From: Ruminococcaceae bacterium UBA5891
GTDB lineage: Bacteria > Bacillota > Clostridia > Oscillospirales > Acutalibacteraceae
Direction: 5' to 3'
DNA length: 64,000 nt
NCBI GenBank assembly: GCA_002431945.1
Contig: DJET01000054.1
Location: 1-64,000 of the forward strand
The notes under the pieces are model-generated. The model saw nothing but the letters and a program-made list of their open reading frames with translations, was not told the DNA's origin and did no database searches. Shown here one piece after another: positions 7,509 to 15,694 of this stretch. The position numbers and the translations under genes were made by a program. Every line of letters begins with the position of its first letter. Position 1 is the first letter of the stretch.

Positions 7509-10500
7509 ATGTATTCATTGGCAAAAGAACCGCTTATCAAAGTCTCCGTTGTTAGTAAGGGTGAGAAAATCGGAATTACTAATTATTCAGACCTGATTGT
7601 GTTCGACAAGGATAAAACTGTTGTAGCCATACGTATCGGCGGATATCCGGAATCGGTACAGGCAATGAGCGATATTCTTATAAGCGGATGCAATCTTGAA
7701 CTGCAAGGAGCGCGCGAAACTATCAAGGTGAATACCAAAGGACCCAAAACCTACGAGCGTAAGCTATCCCACGACGGCGTTTATGCCGAGGGTATGCATT
7801 ACCTCAAAGACGATGTTCCAAACACAATTATGTTTGGCGACGATGAATCGGACAGCACAAAGGTTGCCGTCAAGAAAAATCTGTACTTTTTCTGTAAATC
7901 AAGTGATGAACTGTATGCAGAGCTTGACCGTAAGCTCTCCGTTCCGTTAATCCCCGAATTCAAGGACTACTTTATTTCAGAACTTATAAACCGAAAATTA
8001 CTGCAGCAACTAACGGTTTATTCACTCGGACTAAAGTTTGAAGCGTGGCATATGAAAATATCGGAGGATGAATCGGAAGTTACAAAGGTACTTGAAGATG
8101 GGCTGAAATCCGGTGCAATTACTATTCCCGGAACCAAGTCCGGCAATCTTGCCGTTTTTAATAATATCAAGACCTTTACGCAGTATCTCGATGAGTTTGG
8201 AAGTGTGGTAGCAGAGCGCATAAAAAATTGCTTTCCTCCAAGGTTTAATCCGGCAGAGGAACCCGTTGCGCCCGAAATCACTGAGGTGAACGACTGTGTA
8301 AGAAGCAATGCGGGATATTCGCTCTTTGACGCACAGCTCGGTGCGGCAGAAGCTTTAAAACGACAGCTTGAAACAGATAAAATGGCATTACTTGTGGCAG
8401 AATGCGGTACAGGAAAAACCAAGATCGGCAGTGCAGCTCTTTATGCCTATCAGCACGGCAACCCGGGGAGGAAGGTTTATAACAAAGCGTTTAATGTTGT
8501 TATTTGCCCCTCTCATATTACCGGCAAATGGGTACGGGAGATACACGAAACGATTCCAAACAGTTATGCAATGCATGTAACATCTATGGCTGAGGTAGAC
8601 GGTCTATACAACTATTACAGGCAAGAGAATAAATATGTGTACTGCATACTATCAAAAGAAACCGCCCGTAACGGATATATGAGAAAACCGTCTGTAAAAT
8701 GGAATCGTATCAAGCATGGCTTTGAATGCCCTCATTGCGGTTATGTTCAGGAAATGGATGTACTTGTTGACGGAAGCCGTTATACCGTAAAAGCGGACGC
8801 AGGTTTCTTTTTAAATGAAAACAGCAAAAATCATAAATGCCAAAATAAAAAGTGTCAGCAAGTTTTATGGTCTATGGTTAATTCCAAAGATTTAGCCCCT
8901 GCGAGAAATGACTGGGTGCGTATCGGCTCTTACGGCTTTATACACCGTAAATTCGCACGTCAAGCGTTTGATATGTGCAAATCCGAAGCTGCCGCTGAAA
9001 AGATTGCAGAGGTAGTTAAAAATCCTGACGGAGTATTTCCGGCACCGGGTGCATTTGACCGTTTTCCGCTATCCTCGTATATCAAGAAAAAAATACGCCG
9101 TATTGACGGGCTTATAGTGGATGAATTGCATCAGTATTCCGGAGAAAGCGCTCAGGGACAGGCAATGGCTGAACTTGCAGGCATATCAAGCAAGGTTATC
9201 GGTATGACCGCTACTCTTGTTAACGGTTATGCCAAAGGCATTTTTTATTTGCTGTTCCGTCTTAAATCCCACCTTATGCTTTTGGATAATCAAAAGTATG
9301 AGGCTTCGAGAGATTTTTGCCTGCAGTATGGCGTTGTTGAGGAACTGTATCAGGTTGAACAAACTAATGCATTCAACTCAACTTCCAAAGCGACTAAGCG
9401 TAAAGTCCGCGAGAAATTTCTTCCCGGTATTTCACCGCTGGTATATTCAAGATTCTTACTTGAAAATGCAGTATTTCTGTCCCTTGCGGATATGGGTAAA
9501 GAACTTCCCGATTATGAGGAAATACCTTTGTTTTGTGAGATGACCGATGAAATTAAGGAAGAATACAGTAGGCTTGAGAATGAGTTTAAGAAGATTATGA
9601 AAAATAATAAGCAGATTGCCAACCGCATTTTGTCTTCATATATGAACTTGTTATCGGCATATCCCGATCAGCCATACGGACACAATCCTATCTATAATCC
9701 TTTCAGGAAAGCTGAGGAGGAAGCTCTGATAATTCCAAAAGATTTTGGGGATATAAATACTATATTACCCAAGGACGATAAAGTTATAGAACTTATAGAG
9801 CGCAAAGTTGCAGCGGGTGAAAATGTAATTATTTATACTGCCTGGACGCGTCTTGATTCACAGGATAAAATGTTTAAGACGCTGAACGAAAAAGGCATAC
9901 CAACCGTTATACTGAAACCGTCAATAGAACCGATAAAGCGTGAGGAATGGGTGGATAAGAGGCTCAAAAAGGGCATTCGTGTATTGATAACAAACCCCGC
10001 TCTGGTCGAAACCGGATTGGATTTGAATGCTTTTACAACTCTTATCTTTTATAACATTGCCTATAACCTTTATATCTTCCGTCAGGCATCCCGCCGAAGC
10101 TGGAGAATTAACCAAACTGCCCCAAAAGTCGAAGTATATATGTTTTATTACAAAGACACAATGCAGCAGCGGGCTTTGCGCCTTATGGCTTCAAAGCTTT
10201 CTGCGGCAACCGTTATTGAGGGTAACATCAGCGAGGAAGGTTTAGCAGCAATGTCCGATTGTGAGGATCTAACCACTCAGCTTGCAAAAGAGCTTATGTC
10301 GGGGCTGAAAGAAAATGTTGACGAATTGGCAGACAGTTTCAAAAAGATGGCGATACTCGGCAACCGTGAGCAAAAGACAGATGAGCAGCCAGAGCAAGCG
10401 GTATCCGATACAAACGAAAAGCTAAAACCCGAAATTACAGTAATCCCAACTGTTATCTTGCCGATGCAGCAAACAGACAAAACAACGAAAGCCAATAGCA

Positions 10501-10547
10501 AAAATCATTATACGGGACAACTTTCTTTATTTGACCTGGTTGCGTGA
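7509..10547 (+). CDS. DEXH-box superfamily 2 helicase/ATPase with zinc-binding insert
   Basis: This 1012-residue protein has the superfamily 2 helicase motifs: Walker A AECGTGKT at about 297-304, DEXH box VDELH at about 537-541, TATL near 567, and NPALVETGLDL near 830. QASRRSWR near 860 is motif VI. Between motifs I and II lies a zinc-ribbon-like insert with CPHC (about 407) and CQNKKC (about 444). The N-terminal ~250 residues are unassigned. The C-terminal tail ends in a QLSLFDL segment, which resembles a beta-clamp-binding motif and fits the clamp gene downstream. ATG 7509 is only three bases from AAGGA; TTG 7518 is an alternative start. A role in element replication or transfer is inferred. 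Confidence 0.9.
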   Translation: MYSLAKEPLIKVSVVSKGEKIGITNYSDLIVFDKDKTVVAIRIGGYPESVQAMSDILISGCNLELQGARETIKVNTKGPKTYERKLSHDGVYAEGMHYLKDDVPNTIMFGDDESDSTKVAVKKNLYFFCKSSDELYAELDRKLSVPLIPEFKDYFISELINRKLLQQLTVYSLGLKFEAWHMKISEDESEVTKVLEDGLKSGAITIPGTKSGNLAVFNNIKTFTQYLDEFGSVVAERIKNCFPPRFNPAEEPVAPEITEVNDCVRSNAGYSLFDAQLGAAEALKRQLETDKMALLVAECGTGKTKIGSAALYAYQHGNPGRKVYNKAFNVVICPSHITGKWVREIHETIPNSYAMHVTSMAEVDGLYNYYRQENKYVYCILSKETARNGYMRKPSVKWNRIKHGFECPHCGYVQEMDVLVDGSRYTVKADAGFFLNENSKNHKCQNKKCQQVLWSMVNSKDLAPARNDWVRIGSYGFIHRKFARQAFDMCKSEAAAEKIAEVVKNPDGVFPAPGAFDRFPLSSYIKKKIRRIDGLIVDELHQYSGESAQGQAMAELAGISSKVIGMTATLVNGYAKGIFYLLFRLKSHLMLLDNQKYEASRDFCLQYGVVEELYQVEQTNAFNSTSKATKRKVREKFLPGISPLVYSRFLLENAVFLSLADMGKELPDYEEIPLFCEMTDEIKEEYSRLENEFKKIMKNNKQIANRILSSYMNLLSAYPDQPYGHNPIYNPFRKAEEEALIIPKDFGDINTILPKDDKVIELIERKVAAGENVIIYTAWTRLDSQDKMFKTLNEKGIPTVILKPSIEPIKREEWVDKRLKKGIRVLITNPALVETGLDLNAFTTLIFYNIAYNLYIFRQASRRSWRINQTAPKVEVYMFYYKDTMQQRALRLMASKLSAATVIEGNISEEGLAAMSDCEDLTTQLAKELMSGLKENVDELADSFKKMAILGNREQKTDEQPEQAVSDTNEKLKPEITVIPTVILPMQQTDKTTKANSKNHYTGQLSLFDLVA

Positions 10548-10586
10548 TATTGCTGTCGGTTTTTATTTTTTAAGGAGGACAAATCA

Positions 10587-10685
10587 ATGAAAACAACCCC
10601 AAATCGAACACTCAAATCCGCCATTTTATGCAGAGGCCCTACGGTATTGGTTTTACTGAAAAAATACAAGGAGGTAAAACCATGA
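10587..10685 (+). CDS. 32-residue small protein or translational leader
   Basis: An AAGGAGG site at 10,573-10,579 precedes an ATG whose 32-codon frame ends in TGA at 10,683-10,685. That stop overlaps the ATG of the next gene (ATGA). The encoded peptide (MKTTPNRTLK...) is basic and unlike anything I know. The strong ribosome binding site and exact stop-start overlap suggest it is translated, perhaps only to couple translation to the next gene. Confidence 0.5.
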   Translation: MKTTPNRTLKSAILCRGPTVLVLLKKYKEVKP

Positions 10686-10906
10686 ATGCTGTTAATTTTG
10701 AACCGACAAAAGCAGAAGCAATGATACATTCACTTCACGAAGAGCGCGAGGTATTCATTGTCTTTTATGATGGACCGAATAATGTGAAAGCTGTTTACGA
10801 CAACAAACTTTGTTCAGCAATTCACAACATATACAACGGTCTTTATTATGTCGATGATATTTACGGTGTTATTGATACGCTTGCGGTGATGCCCGATGGA
10901 AAATAA
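10682..10906 (+). CDS. Small hypothetical protein (74 aa)
   Basis: The product begins MNAVNFEPTKAEAMIHSL and is mostly beta/alpha with no known motif. An earlier in-frame ATG at 10,628 gives 92 residues, but AAGGAGG at 10,669-10,675, about six bases before ATG 10,682, decides for the shorter form. It is the first of several small unknown genes between the helicase and the sliding clamp, a pattern typical of element-borne accessory proteins. Confidence 0.6.
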   Translation: MNAVNFEPTKAEAMIHSLHEEREVFIVFYDGPNNVKAVYDNKLCSAIHNIYNGLYYVDDIYGVIDTLAVMPDGK

Positions 10907-10964
10907 ATGGTGATTACCTGCGGTAAGTTGATCGAATTAGAAAACTACGATGGAGGAACAAATA

Positions 10965-11471
10965 TTGAAAATTGAATTAACCGTTATAGCAGATATTTTT
11001 ATAGATGATAAGTGTCAGAACATATCACCTGATGAAGTCCTTAAAGGCATTGTCATTAGAGATTCGGATACTGTTGATGGGTTTGAACTCACAACAGACA
11101 TTCCCGGTTTTGACAGCACAGCTGATTTTTTCTTGAAAAATGTGAGAATAAAAGAGAAAAAATTCATCTTGGATAAATGCTATTTTTTAGCACACCGCAA
11201 ATGCAGCGATACTTGGCACGTCGGATACCTTGAAGAGTCTGAGGCGGGTATGATAAGCATTGCGCCTACTTCTTTTCCCATAACATATAATGACAAAGAA
11301 AAAGCAGAAAAACTTTTGTTTAACTCTGTTTTCAGAACAAGAGATAGTTTCACTCTGAATGAAATCTACGAGTTTGAAAAAATTTTTGATAAAAAAGAAG
11401 CAAAAGAGTTTGTTGAAAAATGTTTGCAGAAGAAAGTGGAGGAAAACCCAAATGAAAACAATTCCTGTTAA
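10965..11471 (+). CDS. Hypothetical protein (168 aa), TTG start
   Basis: No family is recognised. The frame is open from ATG 10,950, but GGAGG at 10,952-10,956 lies directly on it. The in-frame TTG at 10,965, eight bases downstream, is the likely start (KIELTVIADIF). The product is acidic with a lysine-rich C-terminal helix. A 22-codon frame (10,907-10,975) starts just after the previous stop and runs into this start; it may couple translation. The 3' end overlaps the next gene by 20 bp. Confidence 0.6.
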   Translation: MKIELTVIADIFIDDKCQNISPDEVLKGIVIRDSDTVDGFELTTDIPGFDSTADFFLKNVRIKEKKFILDKCYFLAHRKCSDTWHVGYLEESEAGMISIAPTSFPITYNDKEKAEKLLFNSVFRTRDSFTLNEIYEFEKIFDKKEAKEFVEKCLQKKVEENPNENNSC

Positions 11472-11766
11472 AAACCTTTCGCACCTCAAAAAATTATTGC
11501 AAAAAGGCGCTGAAGTTCGTACCGTTGCACATAAATATTACCCGCAATATATCGGGCTGATACGAGTCGTTGATAGTGTTCAGACTAATGCGGTGTATTC
11601 CAAGGTCAAGGGACAACCTGAACATGCAATCTCTCTGTATAATCAAGGCAAAGGTCTTCGCACTGATTTTGAAAAGACCGACCGCTATATTTTCGGAAAC
11701 ACGGTAAAAGTCTTAGACGGCAGCGGAAACATAATATATGAATTTGAGGTGTTAGAAAATGAATGA
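11452..11766 (+). CDS. Small hypothetical protein (104 aa)
   Basis: The start at ATG 11,452 is supported by GTGGAGGA about ten bases upstream, inside the 3' end of the previous gene; the longer frame from 11,359 has no such site. The sequence has a short basic helix (LKKLLQKGAEVRTVAHKYYP) followed by beta-rich segments, ending GNIIYEFEVLENE. It resembles small nucleic-acid-interacting accessory proteins of mobile elements only in general character. Confidence 0.55.
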   Translation: MKTIPVKNLSHLKKLLQKGAEVRTVAHKYYPQYIGLIRVVDSVQTNAVYSKVKGQPEHAISLYNQGKGLRTDFEKTDRYIFGNTVKVLDGSGNIIYEFEVLENE

Positions 11767-11980
11767 AGTACAAACCAAACCCAAAATCTATATAGATTTT
11801 AATTCTTCCGATGGTAATATCTTCACTATCCTTGCTCATGCGGAAAATGCTTTGAAATTGTATAACATTATAAATGCTAAAGAAAAAGCATCCGAAATGC
11901 GTAAAAGAGTAATCAGCTCAGAAAGCTATGAGGGGGCTCTGGAAATTATCCGTGAATATGTAGATATTATTGAGGATTGA
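11759..11980 (+). CDS. Small hypothetical protein (73 aa)
   Basis: The start overlaps the previous stop by eight bases. The product (MNEVQTKPKIYIDFNSSDGN...) has an N-terminal beta strand and two helices, and it is acidic at the C-terminus. I do not recognise it. It belongs to the string of tightly packed small genes co-transcribed with the helicase and the sliding clamp. Confidence 0.6.
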   Translation: MNEVQTKPKIYIDFNSSDGNIFTILAHAENALKLYNIINAKEKASEMRKRVISSESYEGALEIIREYVDIIED

Positions 11981-11989
11981 GGTGCTATT

Positions 11990-12235
11990 ATGTCGGATTT
12001 AAAAATCATAAGACTTGATATCGTAGTTGCCAAATCCGGAAAATCGGAAAATAAAATTCTTAAAAGCTATTATCTTATAAATCCTGATGAAAACAAATTA
12101 TACGCCCTGAGAAACGGAGTGGAAAAACGATTGGAAACATCAAACGGCTGTTTTGAAGGATTATGTGAAATAGAGAGTTTTGTCAACAGACATTTTGAAA
12201 TATTAAATATCGAAAGGACAGAAATCAAATGGTAG
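11990..12235 (+). CDS. Small hypothetical protein (81 aa)
   Basis: The gene is preceded by GAGGTG and starts with MSDLKIIRLDIVVAKSG. The pattern is of a small alpha/beta protein. Its end overlaps the next gene's start by seven bases. No domain is recognised, and its operon position is the only clue to function. Confidence 0.55.
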   Translation: MSDLKIIRLDIVVAKSGKSENKILKSYYLINPDENKLYALRNGVEKRLETSNGCFEGLCEIESFVNRHFEILNIERTEIKW

Positions 12236-12546
12236 CAAACAAAATCGGAGAAATCATTGAATTTGAGGGCGTTACATATACTGTCGGTGCGGCTGTTTCC
12301 GTGAATAAAACATCCGATTATGCCGGGCTTGTAGGTAAAATTACCGAAATTGCAACAGATGACGATATGGATACAGATAACGATTACATTGATATTTACT
12401 GCGATTTTGACGAACCTACAGACCCCGAAGTAATCTCCAAACTTGAAAAGCGGTTCAGTCACATTTACGGCAATCCTCGGACAATGCAGGATATCTGCCT
12501 TGACGGTATCGTAATGGCTCCCGATGAGATTTCTCTTATTGACTAA
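12229..12546 (+). CDS. Small acidic hypothetical protein (105 aa)
   Basis: The N-terminal half is beta-rich (GEIIEFEGVTYTVGAAVSV) and could be a small barrel. A very acidic stretch (DDDMDTDNDYIDIYCDFDE) follows, and the C-terminal part is helical. It starts within the end of the previous gene, after a GAAAGGACAG ribosome binding site. Acidic small proteins on such elements are sometimes DNA mimics, but nothing here shows that. Confidence 0.55.
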   Translation: MVANKIGEIIEFEGVTYTVGAAVSVNKTSDYAGLVGKITEIATDDDMDTDNDYIDIYCDFDEPTDPEVISKLEKRFSHIYGNPRTMQDICLDGIVMAPDEISLID

Positions 12547-12569
12547 ATCGAACGAACAGGAGCAAATCA

Positions 12570-13751
12570 ATGAAAATATCAGCAAATCGAATCAATTTAT
12601 TAAATGCTGTAAAAACAGCACTTCGAGCAACATGCAATATGAAAGATCTGCCTGAGCTTAACAGTCTTCTTTTTGAGGCGGATGCAGACACCGGCATTAT
12701 AACGGTTACAGGTACAGACGCTCAAACTCAAATACAATGCAGACTGCGTAATGAGCATGTGCTTGAGGGCGGCTCTATGCTTATAAAGCCCATTGTCGGA
12801 GAAATGTTGAGGCTTTTGCCGGAGGAAACTGTCGAGATAGGCAACGGCTTTAATAATGAGCTTGAAATCAAAAGCGGAAGCTGTCATTACAACATACCGT
12901 ACCTTGTCTCTAAAAAGTTTCCGCGCATGAAAATTCCGTTTCCTGCCGACTTTATCTGTGTTAAGGGAATCAACTCTATTATTAAGCGTACAATCTTTGC
13001 CACAGACGCAAAGACGCAGGATCTACACAGACAGTCTTTGCAGTTTGTAAAGTTGTCTTTTGCGAACGGGCAGACTACGGCAGAAGCAACCAACGGTCAG
13101 ATTGCGGCATTGGCACAAACCCCACACGCTTCTGACGGAAAAATGGATATTATTCTGCACGAAAAAGCTCTTAGCATCCTCACATCAATAGTCTCTCCGA
13201 ATGACGAGTTGTATGTGGGTGTTGCGGGTAATTATGCTGTTTTTATGAAAGAAGATATGTTCTTTTCCTCTAAGCTCTATCAGGGACATTACATTGAAGG
13301 CGGTATGCTTGTTGAACGCATAAAACCAATGTATCGGGCAACGGTGGACGCTAAGGCATTGTATGACCTTACCGGAAATGTTTCCGCAATATTTAATTCG
13401 GGTGACGATCTATGCGTCAACATCTGTATTGCTGATAACTGTGTAGTTATGCGCACTCGAACGGCAGCAGGTGCTTCGCAGGCGCAAATTTCAGCAACCG
13501 ATACAGTACCGACAGATATAAATGGATTTAATTATCAGGCTAAATGGCTGATTGATTGCTTTAAACAAACAGCAGGCCCGCTGACCCTTTCGTTCGATTT
13601 ACACGGCTTTATGCTAATTGAGGCAAATCAAAGCAAGTATTGTATCGGTCCGAGAGGCCCTGTCAGGATTGCCGTGTCCGAAGAAAAAAAGGAAAAGAAA
13701 ACCCGTGCCAAATCAACTAAATCCAAAGCTGCGGCAAGAGCTGCAGCGTAA
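12570..13751 (+). CDS. dnaN-like: DNA polymerase III beta-subunit-like sliding clamp
   Basis: At 393 residues this is close to the usual 365-380 of bacterial clamps. It shows the clamp layout of three repeats: KISANRINLLNAVKTALRA at the N-terminus, LLFEADADTGIITVTGTDAQTQI in the first domain, and SFANGQTTAEATNGQIAALA in the middle domain. The third domain ends in FMLIEANQSKYCIGPRGPVR where chromosomal clamps end in a short PMR/L motif. A lysine-rich tail (EEKKEKKTRAKSTKSKAAAR) extends past the normal end, which is unusual. The element thus seems to bring its own processivity factor, next to its own SSB, primase and helicase. Confidence 0.8.
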   Translation: MKISANRINLLNAVKTALRATCNMKDLPELNSLLFEADADTGIITVTGTDAQTQIQCRLRNEHVLEGGSMLIKPIVGEMLRLLPEETVEIGNGFNNELEIKSGSCHYNIPYLVSKKFPRMKIPFPADFICVKGINSIIKRTIFATDAKTQDLHRQSLQFVKLSFANGQTTAEATNGQIAALAQTPHASDGKMDIILHEKALSILTSIVSPNDELYVGVAGNYAVFMKEDMFFSSKLYQGHYIEGGMLVERIKPMYRATVDAKALYDLTGNVSAIFNSGDDLCVNICIADNCVVMRTRTAAGASQAQISATDTVPTDINGFNYQAKWLIDCFKQTAGPLTLSFDLHGFMLIEANQSKYCIGPRGPVRIAVSEEKKEKKTRAKSTKSKAAARAAA

Positions 13752-13770
13752 TAGGAAAGGAAAAAAGTTT

Positions 13771-15123
13771 ATGTTAAGAACAAAAATGAATGCCGTAATT
13801 TCCGAAGTATCAGACAGCCTTGCTGAGCGCGATGAGCTTATACATACTATTGCGCTGGCTTTGCTTACAAGGAAAAACCTATTTGTACTCGGTGATCCCG
13901 GACAAGCAAAATCCCAGGCGATTGACAGATTCCGCTCACACATTACTGACGCAAAGCAGTTCGATGTGCTTATGAGCAAGGGTATCGACCAAGAGCAGTT
14001 ATTCGGCAGGCTTGACCTTGCCAGCATTATCCCCGGTCACATCTCTAATTCGCGTCTTAATAACGATGAAAAGTATCGTCAAATGCGCGATAAGTTAAAA
14101 ACGCTTATGGAAAGCGAAGAAAACGATTCGTACTACATAAATCTCGGAGAGATGTGCGGAATAATGAGCAGATATCAGGCTTCACTTGCCTTATATAATC
14201 AAGGCAGCCCCGAAATACTGACCGAGGGTAAAATCCCCGATAGCCATATTTGTTTCTTGGACGAGCTGTTCAAGGCGAATGACGGTGTACTCAACAGCTT
14301 GCTTAAAGCACTTAACGAGCGCAAATACACCAATGAGGGCGTAACAACCGATATTCCGGTTATCAGCTTCTTTTCCGCATCTAACGAATTTCCGAATTTC
14401 AATAATCCGGAGGAAAAGTGTCTGCGTGCTTTGTATGACAGATTCGATTTTAAGGTATGCACTCGCAATGTCGAGAGCAGAAGCAATCGAATGAAAATCC
14501 TAAAAGCCAAGGAAAACGGCACCGACTGCTATATTGGTACCACATTTACGCTTGATGAGCTATGGCGCATGCAGGACGAAGTTAAGGCGGTTACAGTCCC
14601 CGATAGTATTTATGAGATTACCGATAACATTCTCTGCGAACTGCGTCGCAAGGAAATCTCTGTTTCTGACCGTACCTACTTCAATTTTGCGCCTGTTGCA
14701 AAGGCGGAGGCATGGTTAAACGGCAGAGATACGGTTGAACCCACAGATCTTATGGCACTTGTCAATTACCTTTGGAATAAGCCCGATGAATATGCGACTG
14801 TTCGTGAAACTATTGAAAAGCTGATTACTAATCCGCTTGGAGATAAGCTTGACGCGCTGTTGGCAAAAGCACACGAACTCCGCAAGAGCTTTGAGGCTGA
14901 AACGGACAAAAACAAGGCTCTGCTCAGTTTCCGCAATAACATTGTTGCTGTGTATGACGGCGCCGAAGCCCTAAAAGCGGATATATCTGAAAACGATCCG
15001 GCACTTTCCTCAATTGATGGTATGCTTGATTCGATAGAGATTATCAACCGCGAAGTTCATAATCAGACCCGCTTTACATATCTGCCTCTTGCAGAGCTTA
15101 AAGCGATGAAGACCGGTTCTTGA
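13771..15123 (+). CDS. MoxR-type AAA+ ATPase
   Basis: The product is about 450 residues. Walker A is GDPGQAKS at about 41-48; Walker B is CFLDEL at about 160-165. The sensor-1 segment SFFSASNEFPN and an arginine-finger region (LRALYDRFDFKV) fit the MoxR/RavA group. ATG 13,771 follows AGGAAAGGA; an open frame from 13,618 lies inside the clamp gene and is rejected. MoxR ATPases act with VWA-domain partners to remodel protein complexes, and a VWA gene lies two genes downstream with the SSB between. What they remodel here is unknown. Confidence 0.85.
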   Translation: MLRTKMNAVISEVSDSLAERDELIHTIALALLTRKNLFVLGDPGQAKSQAIDRFRSHITDAKQFDVLMSKGIDQEQLFGRLDLASIIPGHISNSRLNNDEKYRQMRDKLKTLMESEENDSYYINLGEMCGIMSRYQASLALYNQGSPEILTEGKIPDSHICFLDELFKANDGVLNSLLKALNERKYTNEGVTTDIPVISFFSASNEFPNFNNPEEKCLRALYDRFDFKVCTRNVESRSNRMKILKAKENGTDCYIGTTFTLDELWRMQDEVKAVTVPDSIYEITDNILCELRRKEISVSDRTYFNFAPVAKAEAWLNGRDTVEPTDLMALVNYLWNKPDEYATVRETIEKLITNPLGDKLDALLAKAHELRKSFEAETDKNKALLSFRNNIVAVYDGAEALKADISENDPALSSIDGMLDSIEIINREVHNQTRFTYLPLAELKAMKTGS

Positions 15124-15154
15124 ATCATTAAAATATGAAGGGACTTGAATTATT

Positions 15155-15595
15155 ATGTTAAACAGTTGTAATTTTACGGGACGATTTACCGCAGATCCCG
15201 AACTCCGTACTACACAAAGTGATATATCCGTTACCGGGTTTTCTTTAGCGGTTCAGAGAAATTATAAGGTGAATGACGAATATCCTACGGATTTTCTGAA
15301 TTTTGTTGCGTGGAGAGGTACGGCGGAATTTATCTGCAAGCATTTTCGTAAAGGTAATCTAATTACTGTTGAGGGTAGTCTTGAAACACGAAAATACACC
15401 GACAAGGACGGCAACAACCGCACCGCCTTTGAAGTAAAGGTTGACCGCGCTCATTTCTGCGAAAGTGCCGGAAGCCGCCAAAGCAATAAAAACGGTAATA
15501 ATCCTCCCGCAGCAGAATCTGTAGGCGGATTTGCCCCTGTATTCCCTAACACCACAGAAGGCTTTGTTGTTGATGATGATGATCTTCCTTTCTAA
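15155..15595 (+). CDS. ssb: Single-stranded DNA-binding protein
   Basis: This 146-residue protein has the OB fold of bacterial SSB (NSCNFTGRFTADPELR, FLNFVAWRGTAEFICKHF, KGNLITVEGSLETRKY). It ends in the acidic DDDDLPF tip that in SSB proteins binds replication and repair partners. The linker is shorter than in chromosomal SSBs. It sits between the MoxR ATPase and the VWA protein, co-transcribed with the sliding clamp. Confidence 0.95.
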   Translation: MLNSCNFTGRFTADPELRTTQSDISVTGFSLAVQRNYKVNDEYPTDFLNFVAWRGTAEFICKHFRKGNLITVEGSLETRKYTDKDGNNRTAFEVKVDRAHFCESAGSRQSNKNGNNPPAAESVGGFAPVFPNTTEGFVVDDDDLPF

Positions 15596-15694
15596 ACTTA
15601 TTACTCGATAACAATTAAATAACCAAATTCCGCGGGCAGGTGAAAACTTGCCCGTAGGAACACCAAACAATACTTTTAAATCGGAGGACAATCT

